64,000 nt of DNA, taken from NCBI RefSeq assembly GCF_026914265.1, contig NC_069133.1, positions 8,501,937 through 8,565,936 of the forward strand. The letters are read 5' to 3'. Below are positions 24,290 through 35,400 of this stretch, piece after piece. The notes below the pieces were generated by a model, which was not told the DNA's origin, did no database searches, and saw only the letters and a program-made list of their open reading frames with translations. The DNA is from Mya arenaria (lineage: Eukaryota; Mollusca; Bivalvia; Myida; Myidae). The translations under genes and the position numbers were made by a program. Position 1 is the first letter of the stretch. Every line of letters starts with the position of its first letter.

Positions 24290-24676
24290 CTGATAATTGA
24301 CTGTGGCAGGGCTCATTGATCTTGGACAGCTATCGTCTGTTTCAGGTGTACCCATCTGGGCACTTTCATGTTTATAACAGTATATGACCTTTCATTCAGT
24401 TTTGTCGACTACAGTAGCTGGTTTCAAAGTTTTATTAAATTTTTGAATCATTGACTTTTCTCCAAATGTCAAGGGCCCTAATGACCTTGCTTAGCTGTCA
24501 TAATGTCTCTGCCCTTTCTGTTTGCTATATTGAATACCCTGCCTCAATGAATTAGGAGATATCATTCTGGGAATAAGATTTTCCTTAGATGTTGGTAGGA
24601 CAGAGCGCAATTGTCTTCCCATCTTTAACTGTGCAGGGATATAACGTGACTCAAGTGGAGATGGATTTGAAAACAC
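24290..24676 (-). pseudogene. Ty3/Gypsy pol fragment (end of integrase)
   Basis: Minus-strand translation gives NPSPLESRYIPAQLKMGR and QLRSVLPTSKENLIP, then after a stop GPLTFGEKSMIQKFNKTLKP. The pattern 'PLExxxxSPAQLLMGRxLRSxLP' is the integrase C-terminal region of Gypsy-type polyproteins. Only about 390 bp remain, with stops and no LTR recognised. It sits inside the region between exons 1 and 2 of Ig copy B. Confidence 0.7.
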
Positions 24677-25366
24677 TTGATTTTAACATAGACTTACTAT
24701 AAATAGCGAGAAGAATCATTAAAGTTTAACTTCATTAATGTATAAAGTTACAACCGGTAATGTCATATATATCGTAAATCTTGTTATCGACAGCTGCTGC
24801 TTGATGGTGGTGGTGTTGATGATGAAGTTGAAGATGATGGAAATACCTAAAGTGCGTCCGCTCGACGCCGGCAAGTACACTTGCCATGCCTACCCGAACT
24901 CAACCCATGTAGAAAGCCTGAGGCTCACACTGGAGGTGCTGTATCTGCGAAAGCCCGTCATCCACGGTATGACGTCCGTGTTCGAGGAGGAAGTGGTCCG
25001 CCTCGAATGTCGCGTGGACGCCTTCCCCCGACCATCATACGAGTTGAGGTAAGCGTGCTATCAAAATACATCATAATATATAATGAAAATGCGATCCATT
25101 GTTAGAAGTTGAATGTACAATTGTTGATAGATGGGTAGTGATACTGGATCCGTGTAAGCACAAAGACCGAATTCAGTGACGATGGCTAGTTCGTACCGCC
25201 GTACCCATGGCGAACCGGTTAGAGAGGGCGAGAGAGTGATATTTTTGGTTTGGATATAATTATTTATCCTATGCTATACCTTGCCACCGCTTTAATATAA
25301 CGTTCACGTATTTTGTGTATTGCAAATGTGTAATATATCGCTGAACAATTTAATTTAAAACAAAAA

Positions 25367-25367
25367 G

Positions 25368-25424
<57 letters not shown>

Positions 25425-25440
25425 ATGACGATGATGATGA

Positions 25441-25518
<78 letters not shown>

Positions 25519-25617
25519 AATAAGGTGAAGAAGAAGAAGAAGAAGAAGAAGAAGAAGAAGGAGAAGGAGAAGAAGAAGAAGGAGAAGAAGAAGAAGAAGA
25601 AGAAGAAGAAGAAGAAA
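25367..25617. repeat. compound trinucleotide microsatellite
   Basis: About 250 bp of three successive triplet runs on the + strand: (TGC)n, then (TGA)n with a few interruptions, then (AGA)n. It lies in the intron before exon 3 of Ig copy B. Long open frames across it (poly-Ser, poly-His) are artefacts of the repeat. Confidence 0.95.
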
Positions 25618-26619
25618 TAAAATTTTGTAATAACTTTAACAATCGTTGTAAAATAGATAAGCTTAAACGAAACATGGCATTATTCGGTACGCAAATTCGA
25701 AATATCGTGTTATTAAAATCGTTTAATACGCATGATGGTACGGGTGTTTAAAGGGGTTCCACTCTCAAAATATTACAACAAGCGTTAAAGTTATGAAACC
25801 TTTTCATATTCTTTCAGGAATGAATATGGCAGACTACTCCAAACTGGACAAAGCCTGTACACGCAACCGGTCTCCAGCAACATTTACCCTGTACCCGGCG
25901 GGTTTGGGGTTTGCCGTTGACTACAAGTGTGTCGTGGCCGCCACTCTCTTTCCCAGTTTTGGTCAGGCACAGATGGTCGAACAGGAAGCCATGTGGACAA
26001 TGACTGTTTACAAACGTGTATGGGCTGGAGGATTTAGTAACGCAGCTGGCAAATAGTCCGTTAAAGTTGGCGGAAACGTGAACATAACTTGTCTGGCAAC
26101 CGGAAGTCCAAATCCTTATTTCCATTGGGAGCTCGTGGCCACAGGTAGGGTGGTGGCAGAGGGGAAGAACCTCGTTATCAATCATATCACAAAGGAGATG
26201 CAGGGATTATACAGGTGCCGCGCGCGCAACCTTATCCCGTTATACAACCACAGTATCGTTGGAACAAACGCGTATGCCGTTGTGGATATCGATATTTACA
26301 CGCCACTGAATGACGACACGGATGAAAAACTAGATACGGCACGTATAAAAACAAATCAGGAGACTGTAACAGCTGCACAAACAAAATACTCGGAAATCTC
26401 GGAAAGAGACGCACCATGAAATTGCAATGATTACGATCCAGTTCCGGTCATTATCCTGGCCTCGGTCGGCTGGGCGTTGTGTGTGGCTGCCATCATAACA
26501 TTTATTGTATGCACTCTGCAACTGTTTAGAATAAGAAAAATGTCTGCGAATCAAAACAAACAGGTTTTCGAACAAAGGCATAGTGGCACTAACGACGGCT
26601 CGCATATCTAAGATCATTG

Positions 26620-27060
26620 CCGGGAAGTTCATGCCAGAGCTACGACCGCCAGACGGCTGTCAGCGTCAGCATCTGCAAGATGCGAGTGTATTAATGTCCC
26701 CCACTGGGACTTACGTAGAGTCCAAAGACGTAGATTAAGTCTCAAGTTCCAGATAGGCAGACTTGTCCAAGAGCAATCACGTATCGTTGTTGTTGAGTTT
26801 ATAAAGGTCTGCCCGCGCCATATAGTGGCTGTATTATGGCTTGACCCCGTCACATCCCCAAAAGTGAAACATATTTTGAAGCCAAAGGGGAGTTTTTATT
26901 CCCACCCTTTTATGGGATATTCGCCAAACGAGTAGTTTTGAACCAAATTGGTCACGTGTCGGAAGTCGGATATACAGGCATACCCCTACTGGTGACTCGT
27001 ACTTACACCAAGTGGAGTGACATATTTGGATTTCCCCTATTCAATGCATTGTTATTAATA
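26620..27060. other. flank of Ig copy B
   Basis: The first part (to about 26740) is decayed tail-coding sequence related to copy A ('actgggacttacgtagagtcc'). The rest shows no feature. Confidence 0.5.
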
Positions 27061-27063
27061 AAG

Positions 27064-27605
27064 TAGGGATGGCCAAAAGTACCCGAGTACTCGATAGACC
27101 GTCCGAGTACTCGTGTCTAATATACTACTCCAGTATTTATTGAGTTTAAAGTACACGTGTATGCTATTAAATTTCGTTCATTGTAATTTTGATTTGTGTT
27201 CATCATTGATTGTAGCTAATGTGCAACTGTTACCATGTTTTTACTTATATATTTTACTTCCTCGCATGCGCTATATTGTAGTGTAACAAATTTATGTATA
27301 AAATAAGATAAAAATGACAGATGAAAAGAATGTCTAATTAGCCAAAGGGGAGGACATTTCATTTTTTCTTCTTTTTTATTCATTTTTCTGTTCAAGTACA
27401 TACTTACTTAATGACATACTTCTTTAAAGATGGAAACGGCCATTATTACTACGGCCCAAGCAGATGGTCAATGCAAGATACATACATAAACTTGTCTTTT
27501 TCCGAAAACTAATTCTAGTTTTCCGAGTATCGGGTGCCCGAGTACTCGATCGGAAGATTGTCCGAGTACTCGAGTACCAATTTTACTTCTCTTTGCCATT
27601 CCCAG
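27064..27605. mobile_element. hAT-like MITE
   Basis: Left end TAGGGATGGCCAAAAGTACC and right end 'ctttgccattccca' are inverted relatives, and 'ccgagtactcg' recurs inside both ends in inverse pairs. No coding capacity. The target duplication is not clean, so the superfamily call rests on the TAGGGATGG ends. Confidence 0.6.
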
Positions 27606-28985
27606 TTATGAAATATATCTTTCATACGGATGTTTGAAGAGGTGTTTAAATTTCAAAATACCATCGTTCAGTGCATCCTCTTTGTTTTATCATGTTCTCA
27701 ATCTAATTAAAATTATATCCTTATACTTGCGTTATGTCATTCCGGTCAAAGTCTCATCCAAAGCAAACAAGGCCATCTACAAAGTTTTAAGAACCCAAGG
27801 CCTAAGTATTCTTCATATATTGATCGGAAACAGTGGGGACGGACGGACAGACGGTCGATAAAGGTGTTGTTTCTTTGTGAATAACCGTATAAAAACCGTC
27901 ATGTTTGGTGCCCATAAAACCATACAGGCCGTAGGGCCGTCAACAAGCCTGTGGCCCCACATCTACTTTCAATTTTTGGGGAGTACTTTGGTACACACAT
28001 ACTTTTGATTTACAAACTCAAAACCATACAGAGACTTAATCTGAATACTTAAACGTATGGTTGTTATCATATTCTGCTATGAAGCTGTCAGTTTGATAGT
28101 TCAGGGCTAGCATTGTACCGTTTTCTTCTTTTATCTTCAACGAGCAACACTGTCTTTTGCAGTTAAGTGCTTGTAGGATGTCCGCCACCCTCACCACATG
28201 TGTTCATGTGTTAATATGATTACAAATAATACTACGGATGCCACCATTTTACTGTTCAAACCCAATGCAGCAAACTATGTTCTGCTTACTTTTTTATCTT
28301 TGACAGGGACGGCTCCAGGATTTGATGGTAGAGGGGGTGTAACTTAGTGGCATGACCTTTTGACCTGCGCCCCTCCTCAGAACCAAAGTTAATTTGGTTA
28401 TATGTGTTGACATGGGGGGGGGGCGTACTCCTCCAAGAACAAGCAATTTTAACAATTTCTCTTCCGAAATGGTGCATTTTGGGCGTATTTCATTACAATA
28501 AACAAAATTAGGGGTTATGGAACAACAAATAATAGACCAGGACATGTGTACAGTCAAGTAATGACAATGAACTTTGGAACAAAGGGATATATACGCCATA
28601 TTTACCGGAATCTGGATAAAATCAACATGTTTACTTGTCTAAGCCTAAATCTTTTCTCTATTTTTTATCTTAAAAATTATAATACCAAACTAAGATGTTG
28701 ATCGAAGAATATACTAATCGCCACATACTTGACGCGCACATTTTTCAAAGTTTAAAGAAAAGTCAACTTACCAGGCAAAATTTGGCACCTGAATGGGTAC
28801 TCTTCATTATAAATCCGCTACTTTCTTTGCCCTAAAACATTTTTCTCACCTTGGCTAATGGGCCATTAAGTTCATTACTTTTACACCAAAATGTATTCGA
28901 CAGTATCGACAACGAACCGAATATTATTCAAACATGATCATACATTCAATACCCTATCAGATAAAATGTACCAATTATGATTTGA
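27606..28985. other. intergenic stretch, no gene seen
   Basis: No exon or RNA gene recognised. 'gggacggctccaggattt' at 28303 resembles the end of some DNA transposons, but no partner end was found. Confidence 0.45.
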
Positions 28986-28987
28986 CC

Positions 28988-29815
28988 AGAATTATACCTC
29001 AAACATACCTCAAACTCCCTGTCACATTTAAAAACCTTATTCCACTGGACCACGGGTATACCTTAAACACCCTGTTACATTTATAAACCTTATTCCACTG
29101 GACCACGAGTATACATCAAACACCCTGTTACATTTATAAACCTTATTCCACTGGACCACGAGTATACATCAAACACCCTGTTACATTTATAAACCTTATT
29201 CCACTGGACCACGAGTATACATCAAACACCCTGTTACATTTATAAACCTTATTCCACTGGACCACGAGTATACATCAAACACCCTGTTACATTTAAAAAC
29301 CTTATTCCATTGAACCACGGGTATACATCAAACACCCTGTTACATTTATAAACCTTATTCCACTGGACCACGAGTATACATCAAACACCCTGTTACATTT
29401 ATAAACCTTATTCCACTGGACCACGAGTATACATCAAACACCCTGTTACATTTATAAACCTTATTCCATTGGATCACGAGTATACCTCAAACACCCTGTT
29501 ACATTTATAAACCTTATTCCATTGGATTACGAGTATACCTCAAACACCCTGTCACATTTATAAACCTTATTCCATTGGATTACGAGTATACCTCAAACAC
29601 CCTGTCACATTTATAAACCTTATTCCATTGGACCACGAGTATACCTTAAACACCCTGTCACGTTTATAAACCTTATTCCATTGGACCACGAGTATGCCTT
29701 TAACACCCTGTCACATTTATAAACCTTATTCCATTGGACCAGGAGTATACCTAAACACCCTGTTTTATTTATAAACCTTATTCCATTGGACCACGAGTAT
29801 AACTTTAACACCCTG
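28988..29815. repeat. 60-bp satellite array, about 14 units
   Basis: The unit contains 'aaccttattccactggacca', 'cgagtatacatcaaacaccc' and 'tgttacatttat' and repeats every 59-60 bases. The middle units (about 29090-29450) are almost identical; those at both ends drift (T for C in 'ccattgga', 'cacgttta'). This gradient is typical of arrays homogenised from the centre. Confidence 0.95.
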
Positions 29816-30029
29816 AGCACAACTATACATATATTTTGGCCAGATAACCCACCATTATACAGTGAAGGTGGTATTAGTGCATCCTCTTTGTTTTATCATG
29901 TTCTCTTTAAGTCTAGTCTTTAAGACCATGGAAGTAGTCTTTAACTCTTTTGATCATTTCATAACGACAACAACGCCAACGGGGGTGTCATTGAAGGAGA
30001 CTAGCCATTGAGGGATGTTCTTGAACAAC

Positions 30030-30200
30030 ATCAAATGCAACATAACAACAACAACATCAACATCAACAACAACAATAACAACAATAACAACACAATACTG
30101 CTTCAATTTCTTAAGCGTAAATATTTCAGCGGGAGATGCAACAACAAGTTGTTTGTTGTTGTTGTTGTTGTGTTGTTGTTTTTTTTTTGTTTTTTTTTGG
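30030..30200. repeat. AAC-rich tract followed by GTT-rich tract
   Basis: An (AAC/ATC)n run at 30040-30090 is followed 60 bp later by its rough inverse (GTT)n at 30147-30180, then poly-T and poly-G. The pair could form a hairpin. No gene. Confidence 0.8.
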
Positions 30201-30252
30201 GGGGGGGGTGCCTGGTCAGTAACCACAACAGATTTCAAACACTATATACACT

Positions 30253-30552
30253 ATCAGGGGCGTAGCTAGGCCTTAAATACTTGTAAGCCCGATGGTCCTA
30301 TTTGAGTTTTGGAATTTTTATATGCAATTTACACACACTCAATTATATTTGCATTGATTACAATAAAATCATGAAATACACCCTGCACGTCGTTTAAATA
30401 AACATCAAACTTGATTTGGCTTAAAAACTAAACTTTCGAGTTGTTCAAAGTGTTTGAGCAGTAATTAGTTTTTATTTCATTTTTGGGTTATTTAAATCTT
30501 GTCAGTTTTTTAAAAGAGTCGTAGGCCTAGGCCTACAAGGCCTATATGTAGC
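30253..30552. mobile_element. short inverted-repeat element (MITE)
   Basis: 'aggggcgtagctaggcc' at about 30254 pairs with 'ggcctatatgtagctacgcc' at about 30539 as an imperfect terminal inverted repeat. About 300 bp, non-coding, AT-rich interior. Confidence 0.55.
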
Positions 30553-30559
30553 TACGCCA

Positions 30560-31325
30560 CAGAGTCGTTTTCATTTATTTGGAAGTCTTTATAACCATTA
30601 CAAAAACCTATACTTCAATATCCTGTAACATTGTTGAACCTAACTTTATTTTCACCATGATTCTACCTTAAAGGGACACATTCTAAATTACTCTTGATAT
30701 GGACAAAAACAATTATTATTTTTTCTAATTTGAAAGTATTATTATGAAACTCGTTTGACTTAAAATAATTAAAACATTACAAAAAAAACATATGATTGTG
30801 CACAGGTAAACAAATATTGGCAATAATCTTGGAAACAGAGAAGACTATGGCCACTAGCCCCGTTTATAAAGGACACTATTTTTGTTACAAAATACACAAA
30901 TAATATTCCTTTCTATTCATGGGGTGTTGCTAGTTTCAAACGTTTAAGTTCCGTGAAGGCCTCCAGATAAACAATATCCTATGTCTACCAACACAGTATA
31001 TCGTCCTTGTTTCGCACAAACATGGATTGTGTATATAAGGCATAAATAATATACAGTATAATGTAAAAATAAATCTTCTTGTCTTTTTTTTGTTGTTCCA
31101 CAGCAAGTTTTATTATTTTGGCAAGTTTCACACGTTCGCCCAAATGTACCCAACCAATCGTTGCTATACGTTGACAATCGGAACACCTCGGCCATTATCC
31201 TACAGCATTGACTCGAACTTTGCCGGAGATGGCCGAGTTGTTACGATTTATGCGTTGAGTGCGTATGAATATAACTGCGCATGCAGAATCATTTGAGGCA
31301 GTTAACCTGAAAATACGCAAAGCAT
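30560..31325. other. intergenic stretch upstream of Ig copy C
   Basis: No gene seen. Sequence near 31250-31330 matches the segment just before the start codon of Ig copy A. Confidence 0.45.
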
Positions 31326-31329
31326 AAGG

Positions 31330-31756
31330 ATGAAAATAAATGTATATCATTTTGTGTGGCTTCTATGGCTCTACGATAAAGACAAATTAATCGCAAAAGG
31401 TTATTATATTCATTTACTTATCTTATAAATACTGTTTGTTCTAGATTAACTTTAATTGCAAATATTTATCTGAAATTTAATAACTTACATGAATGCTAAG
31501 ACAATCACTTTTCCTTTTGTTTTCAGCAACCGCATCTAAGCTCAAACCGAGCAACTTGTATTTGCTATGTAGAACAGATAAATCACCTTCTTGATTTAAA
31601 CATTTAAAGATCTAGAACACTTTTAAATAATATAATATACTACATCCGTCTATTTCTTGCGTACTTAAAATAAATATTCGTTCGTAAACTTCTTTTTGTA
31701 ATAAAAAAATAATAATAAAAATAATAATAATATCTAGTGTTATTATTATTTTAATT

Positions 31757-31840
<84 letters not shown>

Positions 31841-32909
31841 GGTTTCTTACAAATTAGTAGATTATTCCAGTGCATTTTATCATTTACCTGTTATTATTAT
31901 CAAGGGGAGGTAACAAACCATGTGAACGGAAATGATGTGTCTGCAGTCTTTCCCGACGAGGCGTGGCCGCGTGTCGAGGACGCACAGACCGTCAACAACC
32001 GCTCCTTGGAAATACCGGAAGTTCGTGACAACCCGGTCGTTTCCGATGTGACGGCAGTGTTCGAAGAGGTAGAGGTCCGCATCGAAGGTCGCGTTGACGC
32101 GTTCCCAGAACACTCATACCAGTGGAGGTCAGTTGGCTAGAACTACATATTATATTTTATTAAGAAGGCGACACTACTTAATGAAAAAAAATAAACGATA
32201 ATCACAAACACTTTCTTGTAAATCATGTTTAAAAATCTTCATCGGTTTTTGAGATTTCCAGCTATTTAGCCCATCTTCACCGTGAACAAAGCACACAATT
32301 TAGTTTGATGCAAACAAATGTTTGTTTGTTTTTAATTTTAAAGCATTATCATGTTTAGCTCATTTGACTTTAATGATAAAAAAGTGCGTATGATTTAGTT
32401 ACATATAAAAATATAAGCAATATTTTGGCGCTTCTTTAACTGGGGAACTTGTGGCTACATAGCTATTAATCTAAAAAAAATCAAGGCTAATATCTTTTTA
32501 TCTGTTTATTCTTTGACATCAACCTTTATTGCGCGAAGTTCAGCTTACATTTTGAAACATAGTAAAAGGGCCTTCCACACACTCTGCTTCGAAATAGTTA
32601 AGATGTTTACAAGGGTAACGCTCACCAGCATATTGAATAATAGAAAATGTTTTTGAGAAACGGCACTATTGTTACTTTATGATCAACCAGATCAAAAGCC
32701 TACTTAAAGAAGATCGAATTTTTCAGTTTCAAATAAGCCATAATTTGACAGGATTTTGTAAATATTATAGTAACACTCATTTTACAACTAGCTTTAAGTG
32801 ATGGAACCTTGTCATTATTTTCAGGAGTGAGGATGGCATCCTACTCCAAGCGGAACAAATCCTGCAGACGATACCGGTCGCCAGCGACATCCTCCCTCTG
32901 TCCGGCTAG
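31330..32909 (+). pseudogene. immunoglobulin-superfamily receptor, copy C (truncated, frame still open)
   Basis: Exons 31330-31399 (leader INVYHFVWLLWLY), 31905-32127 and 32825-32909 keep the splice sites of copy A and join in phase. Exon 2 has lost the core of Ig1: it jumps from AVFPDEAWPRVEDAQTV to RSLEIPEV and then into Ig2, where the key cysteine is replaced (EVRIEGRVDAF). Exon 3 runs SEDGILLQAEQILQTIPV and stops at TAG 32907. After that comes a second partial copy of the same stretch and then sequence matching the 3' flank of copy A, so Ig3, TM and tail were deleted. The ~125-residue product would be secreted and unable to fold as an Ig domain; probably a pseudogene. Confidence 0.75.
31741..31840. 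repeat. (TTA)n microsatellite
   Basis: About 100 bp of ATT/TTA triplets in intron 1 of Ig copy C, with a few interruptions at its left end. The corresponding intron of copy A has a short (ATA)n tract at 13585-13620. Confidence 0.95.
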
Positions 32910-33257
32910 ATGCGCAGCAGACGTTACCGGTTGCCAGCGACATTTACCCTTTATCCGGCTACAGGCGTTTTAATGCGAAAACTTGTTGTGTACACCAGCT
33001 CTGCTTTACCCTATTCTGATACTAACGACCATGATACACCAAAGCGCGGCTGATTAACATGAGTTTGGCCTAGAAGCACTTTTATTAACAATTTAGATAA
33101 CTTAATGACTGGAATATACATAACAGAGTGGTCTTCATTGGATCTAAAACGATGTAGCTAATCGGATTACTTGTTATTAAATACTGACCAATAGAGTGAA
33201 TGAAGTCAAAAATGTATGACCATAAGATTGACTAAACTCTCATAAGGAATACCACCC

Positions 33258-33525
33258 CAGGGGCAGTGATTACGAACAGTCTCAAGGCTGAGTTCAGACC
33301 CAAGACTCAATATGACAAAACTTAATTTCATTGTATCTTTCCTTCTAGCAAAGCATAGTTGGTGAAATTTGCTCAAATACTACTAATTGAGTGTTGTTCT
33401 ATTGTTTACATTTATTTTTGTAAAAGAAATGGAATAAATAAGATTTTTTGTTCCTTCATAAAAAAGCTTTTTTGACTTCGAGTCTAGACTTGGACTTGAG
33501 ACTGTTTATAATCATAGCCCCAGGC
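33258..33525. mobile_element. inverted-repeat MITE, about 270 bp
   Basis: 'ggggcagtgattacgaacag' followed by 'tctcaagg' at the left is mirrored at the right by 'cttgagactgtttataatca' followed by 'tagcccc'. Arms are about 30 bp with a few mismatches. Non-coding. Confidence 0.65.
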
Positions 33526-33529
33526 ACTT

Positions 33530-35395
33530 TTTGAGAGTTATAATATACCCAACGGCCAAGCCTTTAACTGGGTTACAGTTGATGACATGTAAACGGTGCG
33601 CTCTGGACATCATGTTGTAATTCCATTTGTTGACGTAATAACTATTTTACCCTGTGGTAAACACTAACAAGGACCCGGATTAAATTTTATTGCAAATATA
33701 CGTGCTTGAAATAACTTCCTTGTTTTCTATATATATGAGCAAATAAATAAATAAATTATTAAATGCAAGCATCGTTGTGCTTTTACTTAATCTTTTAAAC
33801 TAAACTGTTCGCCACCGTGACCAATTTTATGCAACGATAAGTTAAAATTCAACCAAATTAATTTAAACTAATGTTTATAAGCACGAAGTATTCGTGCGCA
33901 TTATAATTGACAGGCATTCAGCTTCGGAGAACCGATATGTTGACATCGATTCAACTAACTGTTTAATTTAAAGTCATGCTGGATTATGAAAGTGCAATTT
34001 ATTTCCGTTTTATAATAATATTAGTTTAGGTCTTTTTATTGTGAATGCAAATAATGCTCAACAATTGAAACCGACTATTTAGTTACATTATATGTTGGTA
34101 ACATTTTTCATTTACTACGTATCTCGAATAGCAACTACACGAGAAGGTCAAGCTCGTCGCAGCTGTTCTCCTTGGCTTACATTACCTTCGGTTCAAACGC
34201 ATGATGTGGTGATATTCTTTAATAACACAAACATAGCTGGTCTTAATGTTTGTGAGTACCGCAGATGACGTACGTGTCTGTTAAACCTTCGGACTCCACA
34301 CACTATAACCAGCCCAACTGAGTTCATACCCCGATAATGACATCAAACCCGGAACTCATTCCTTATAAAAGAAACCGAAGGTGCTAAAGTGGTGATTGAC
34401 AAGAAAATCTTGCTTGAAACGATCACCTTGTTTCAGTATGACGCCAGCGAATATAATATGCGATAAATGGTACTAGGCCTAGTATATTTCATATGTAATA
34501 AATTCATGCATCAAATTCAAATAGATTAAGATATAAACATAAACAAATAAAAACACAAATTTGTTATTTAAGCTTTAAAGATTTTATCGCATTGATCTTT
34601 GTTTAAAATAATAGTGCAATTTCATTTTATAGTTTTCGTTGACGCCCATAGACGTCTTCTTCAAAAGACCAAAACTTTAACCATTCGAAAATATGTAAAT
34701 GGAATCATAACGACACTATAAGTATGCACTTTTAATAAAGCGCTGGGTCATTTTAACGCCTGGGGTAGGAGGAGGAGAAAAAAACAATATAGCAATGGAG
34801 TGGATGTATATTTAAATTAAACAAACACATATTCATGCAATGTAATATAAGGTATATTTTCACAAATCCTTATGGTAGTATTCAAGCAGTGCAATTGTAA
34901 CAAAAATGTTTAAAAAGGTCCAATCTGCTTAAAGTGACACTCTTATTCAAAGTCAACACATAAACATATATAAAAAACATGAATTTTGAGAGATAAATCT
35001 TTTCTTACTTAATATTGCATTTATAGAAAATATGAATTACTGATGACAAGATTGTTATCGTGTATTTGATATCTGAAAACGCAAAAATATTTACTATGAT
35101 CAACTATGATCTCATAAGGTAAATAACCGGGTTCTCTGCACCTTTCTTTTAAATTAATCTCGGTATCCTTCATAAGAATCATTGTTTATTACATTTATAT
35201 ATCCTTTTTGGTAATTTTAAACAATTGAGTTAATTTCGGTTAATCTTTTTTTAGGAAGATAGTGCATCTTTAAAGTAAATGTTTTTCCTATTTATAATCT
35301 TAAATATATTGTACAAGCTTATCATTTTCAATACAATTTCATGCGTGTTTGTATTCGTTCATGAGGATCGTGTGTATTAATCAGATTGACCTGAC
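33530..35395. other. intergenic stretch downstream of the nicotinic receptor gene
   Basis: No exon, RNA gene or transposon end recognised. The last few hundred bases next to 35400 presumably include the 3' UTR of the minus-strand receptor gene. Confidence 0.45.
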
Positions 35396-35400
35396 GACCA

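Larger units (their letters stand above)
23631..26600 (+). pseudogene. immunoglobulin-superfamily receptor, copy B (broken)
   Basis: Same exon order as copy A: leader exon 23631-23694 (GVYHFVCLLWIFLAH), a shortened exon 2 ending at 25048, and exon 3 from 25818. Exon 2 keeps only the end of Ig1 (LDAGKYTCHAYPNST) and the start of Ig2 (EEEVVRLECRVDAFPRP). Lesions: the front of Ig1 is missing, a frame error near 25910 follows NIYPVPGGFG, there is a stop at 26054, and a stop near 26417 lies in the stalk. The tail is scrambled beyond 26600. The TM helix is still legible (VIILASVGWALC). A retrotransposon fragment and a long trinucleotide tract lie in its introns. Confidence 0.85.

Noticed and set aside
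25355..25675. Open frame of 106 codons rich in Ser and His
   Set aside because: It is only the translation of the compound trinucleotide repeat; no splice context or unique protein part.
28303..28470. DNA transposon end at 'gggacggctccaggattt'
   Set aside because: It resembles known transposon ends but no matching inverted partner or target duplication was found.
31612..31875. Open frame rich in isoleucine
   Set aside because: Translation of the (TTA)n microsatellite in the intron of Ig copy C.
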